Program-made: the position numbers and the translations under genes
From: an uncultured Clostridium sp.
Lineage (GTDB): Bacteria > Bacillota > Clostridia > TANB77 > CAG-508
Direction of reading: 5' to 3'
NCBI GenBank assembly: GCA_946498265.1
Contig: CAMMNR010000117.1
Coordinates: forward strand, 1-5,847
Length of the DNA stretch: 5,847 nucleotides
The notes under the pieces: model-generated
Told to the model about the DNA's origin: nothing
The model's database searches: none
The model's input: only the letters and a program-made list of their open reading frames with translations
Shown here: positions 5,382 through 5,847 of the stretch, in pieces
Layout: every line of letters starts with the position of its first letter
Numbering within the stretch: position 1 is the stretch's first letter

Positions 5382-5431
5382 AAAAGCATGGTCATTCGCT
5401 GGATTCCCCATGCTTTTTCTTTTTATATTTT
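5382..5431 (+). terminator. Intrinsic terminator of the structured RNA
   Basis: AAAAGCATGG (5382-5391), 16-nt loop, CCATGCTTTT (5408-5417), followed by a T-rich tail. It ends the rightward transcript about 220 bp before the Spo0A-like gene. The unusually large loop contains TGGATTC, complementary to the 5' part of the RNA, so the hairpin may double as a structural element. Confidence 0.85.
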
Positions 5432-5443
5432 TTATTATATCTA

Positions 5444-5460
5444 TGTGCAAAATTTGCACA
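5444..5460. promoter_or_regulatory. Palindrome TGTGCAA-AAT-TTGCACA, candidate operator
   Basis: A 17-bp perfect palindrome with 8-bp arms around one central base, between the RNA terminator and the promoter of the Spo0A-like gene. Its half-site TGCACA recurs three times as direct repeats 90-110 bp downstream and once at 4095-4100. A dimeric DNA-binding protein site is likely; the protein is unknown. Confidence 0.55.
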
Positions 5461-5546
5461 TTTTTTTACTTTTTAGCTGTTTTTTTATAAAAGAACTTTT
5501 AAGTTTATGTATTTTAGTTCACCAACCTTTATAAATGTTCATATCA

Positions 5547-5573
5547 TGCACATTTATGCACTTATTTTGCACA
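5547..5573 (+). repeat. Three phased TGCACA-type direct repeats upstream of a promoter
   Basis: TGCACA at 5547-5552, TGCACT at 5557-5562 and TGCACA at 5568-5573, that is 10 and 11 bp apart and so on one face of the helix. The last ends 10 bp before the -35 box at 5584. The position suits activator sites, or repressor sites working with the palindrome at 5444-5460. The stretch between these two features (5461-5546) holds nothing else I can support beyond AT-rich sequence. Confidence 0.5.
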
Positions 5574-5583
5574 TTTTATCTTT

Positions 5584-5612
5584 TTGAATTGTTTACATAA
5601 TTTAAGTATAAT
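5584..5612 (+). promoter_or_regulatory. Promoter of the Spo0A-like gene
   Basis: -35 TTGAAT (5584-5589), 17-bp spacer, perfect -10 TATAAT (5607-5612), 35 bp before the ATG at 5647. The leader carries AAGG (5631-5634) and GGAAAGAG (5637-5644); the second is closer to the usual distance from the start. Confidence 0.8.
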
Positions 5613-5646
5613 TAAATTAGTTTGAGAAGAAAGGTTGGAAAGAGTA

Positions 5647-5847
5647 ATGAATACAAGTGAGTATAGAATTAGCCCAAGTGAAGTTTTAAAAATTACAAAC
5701 ATACTTCGTTCTTTAGGTTTAAATACTTCATCTATGGGTACAAAATTAATAAATAAATCTATACAATACATTATAAAAAATGATATTGAATTTATTACTC
5801 TTGAAAAGATTTATTCATATTTACATTGTGAATATGGTTTTAATATT
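5647..5847 (+). CDS. Protein resembling the Spo0A C-terminal DNA-binding domain, cut by window edge
   Basis: 67 codons are visible, open to the window end. After a 10-residue polar lead, residues 13-67 follow the spacing of the Spo0A C-terminal effector domain: ITNILRSLGLNTSSMGTKLI, then an NKSIQYIIKNDIEF helix, then TLEKIYSYLHCEYGF where Spo0A has its ITK-x-LYP-x-IAKKF helix before the recognition helix. The Spo0A receiver domain (aspartyl phosphorylation site) is absent from this start, so it would be a stand-alone DNA-binding module not controlled by the phosphorelay in the normal way. The recognition helix lies beyond the edge. Target sites could be 0A-box-like or the TGCACA sites upstream (inference). 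Identity rests on pattern memory and is moderate; another helical DNA-binding protein is possible. Confidence 0.7.
   Translation, partial: MNTSEYRISPSEVLKITNILRSLGLNTSSMGTKLINKSIQYIIKNDIEFITLEKIYSYLHCEYGFNI

Larger units (their letters stand above)
4995..5425 (+). ncRNA. Large structured non-coding RNA with predicted kissing loops and a four-way junction
   Basis: About 430 nt between a strong promoter and an intrinsic terminator, without a convincing gene. Helices read by eye: 4999-5007/5164-5172 (9 bp, competing with a local hairpin 4997-5001/5006-5010); 5019-5024/5033-5038; 5048-5052/5058-5062; 5067-5082/5146-5160 (15 bp, one bulge) enclosing hairpins 5090-5097/5105-5112 and 5121-5128/5140-5148; a four-way junction 5212-5280; a 16-bp hairpin 5315-5354; a GAAA-capped 9-bp hairpin 5358-5379; and the terminator. 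Loop TTGTAGC (5098-5104) is the exact complement of loop GCTACAA (5332-5338), a predicted 7-bp kiss; terminator-loop TGGATTC (5400-5406) can pair with GAATCCA (5037-5043). In style this resembles ROOL or GOLLD ornate RNAs of mobile elements. Membership is not shown, and it could be two RNAs (see the internal promoter). Confidence 0.72.

Noticed and set aside
5562..5771. Minus-strand 69-codon open frame
   Set aside because: It is antisense to the Spo0A-like gene and its promoter, which have consistent promoter, ribosome binding site and domain signals.

Overview
The window is very AT-rich (roughly a quarter G+C by eye) and uses strong AAAGGAGG-type ribosome binding sites, TTGACA/TATAAT-type promoters and TGG for every tryptophan I read. 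With a Spo0A-like protein at the right edge, this fits a low-GC Firmicutes host, probably a gut clostridium or a related lineage. The gene content is that of one end of an integrative mobile element: prophage, phage satellite or integrative conjugative/mobilizable element. No structural, conjugation or replication genes are visible, so the type of element cannot be settled here.

Left two thirds (1-3905, all minus strand): a tightly packed operon read right to left. It encodes a possible sigma-like/phage-type regulator (3905-3180), a RadC-like JAMM-domain protein (3205-2225), a 56-residue unknown (2228-2058), a conserved hypothetical with a GDRA...YLHW...GWARLCQ signature (2068-1484), an excisionase-like helix-turn-helix protein (1503-1168) and a tyrosine integrase (1164 to beyond the left edge). 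Neighbours overlap by 4 to 26 bases or lie within a few bases, so translational coupling is likely. The integrase has a full catalytic set, but its expected ATG start reads ACG, directly after the excisionase stop and in the same frame. Upstream of the operon are a weak promoter, an 18-bp perfect palindrome in the leader, and an unusual array of 10-bp-phased CTAA repeats (4003-4062).

Middle (4100-4990): an XRE-family regulator on the minus strand with its own promoter and terminator, and a divergent promoter firing to the right. A palindrome between the two promoters shares the TTGATAT half-site of the operon-leader palindrome, which suggests a regulator (perhaps the XRE protein) acting at both places.

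Right (4995-5430, plus strand): no convincing protein gene but a very structured transcript. It has at least eight hairpins, a compact four-way junction, two 7-nt hairpin loops that are perfect complements of each other (a predicted kissing loop), a GAAA tetraloop and a closing intrinsic terminator. It resembles in style the large ornate RNAs of phages and mobile elements (ROOL, GOLLD), but I cannot assign it to a family. An internal promoter sits so that its start would fall at the foot of the kissing hairpin, so this may instead be two interacting RNAs. Further right, TGCACA palindromes and phased direct repeats precede a good promoter for a small protein resembling the Spo0A C-terminal DNA-binding domain, cut by the window edge.

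Working model (inference): the XRE protein keeps the excision/integration operon quiet; the first genes of the operon regulate or process something early; Xis and Int come last. The structured RNA and the Spo0A-like protein form the divergent rightward arm, perhaps linking the element to host physiology.
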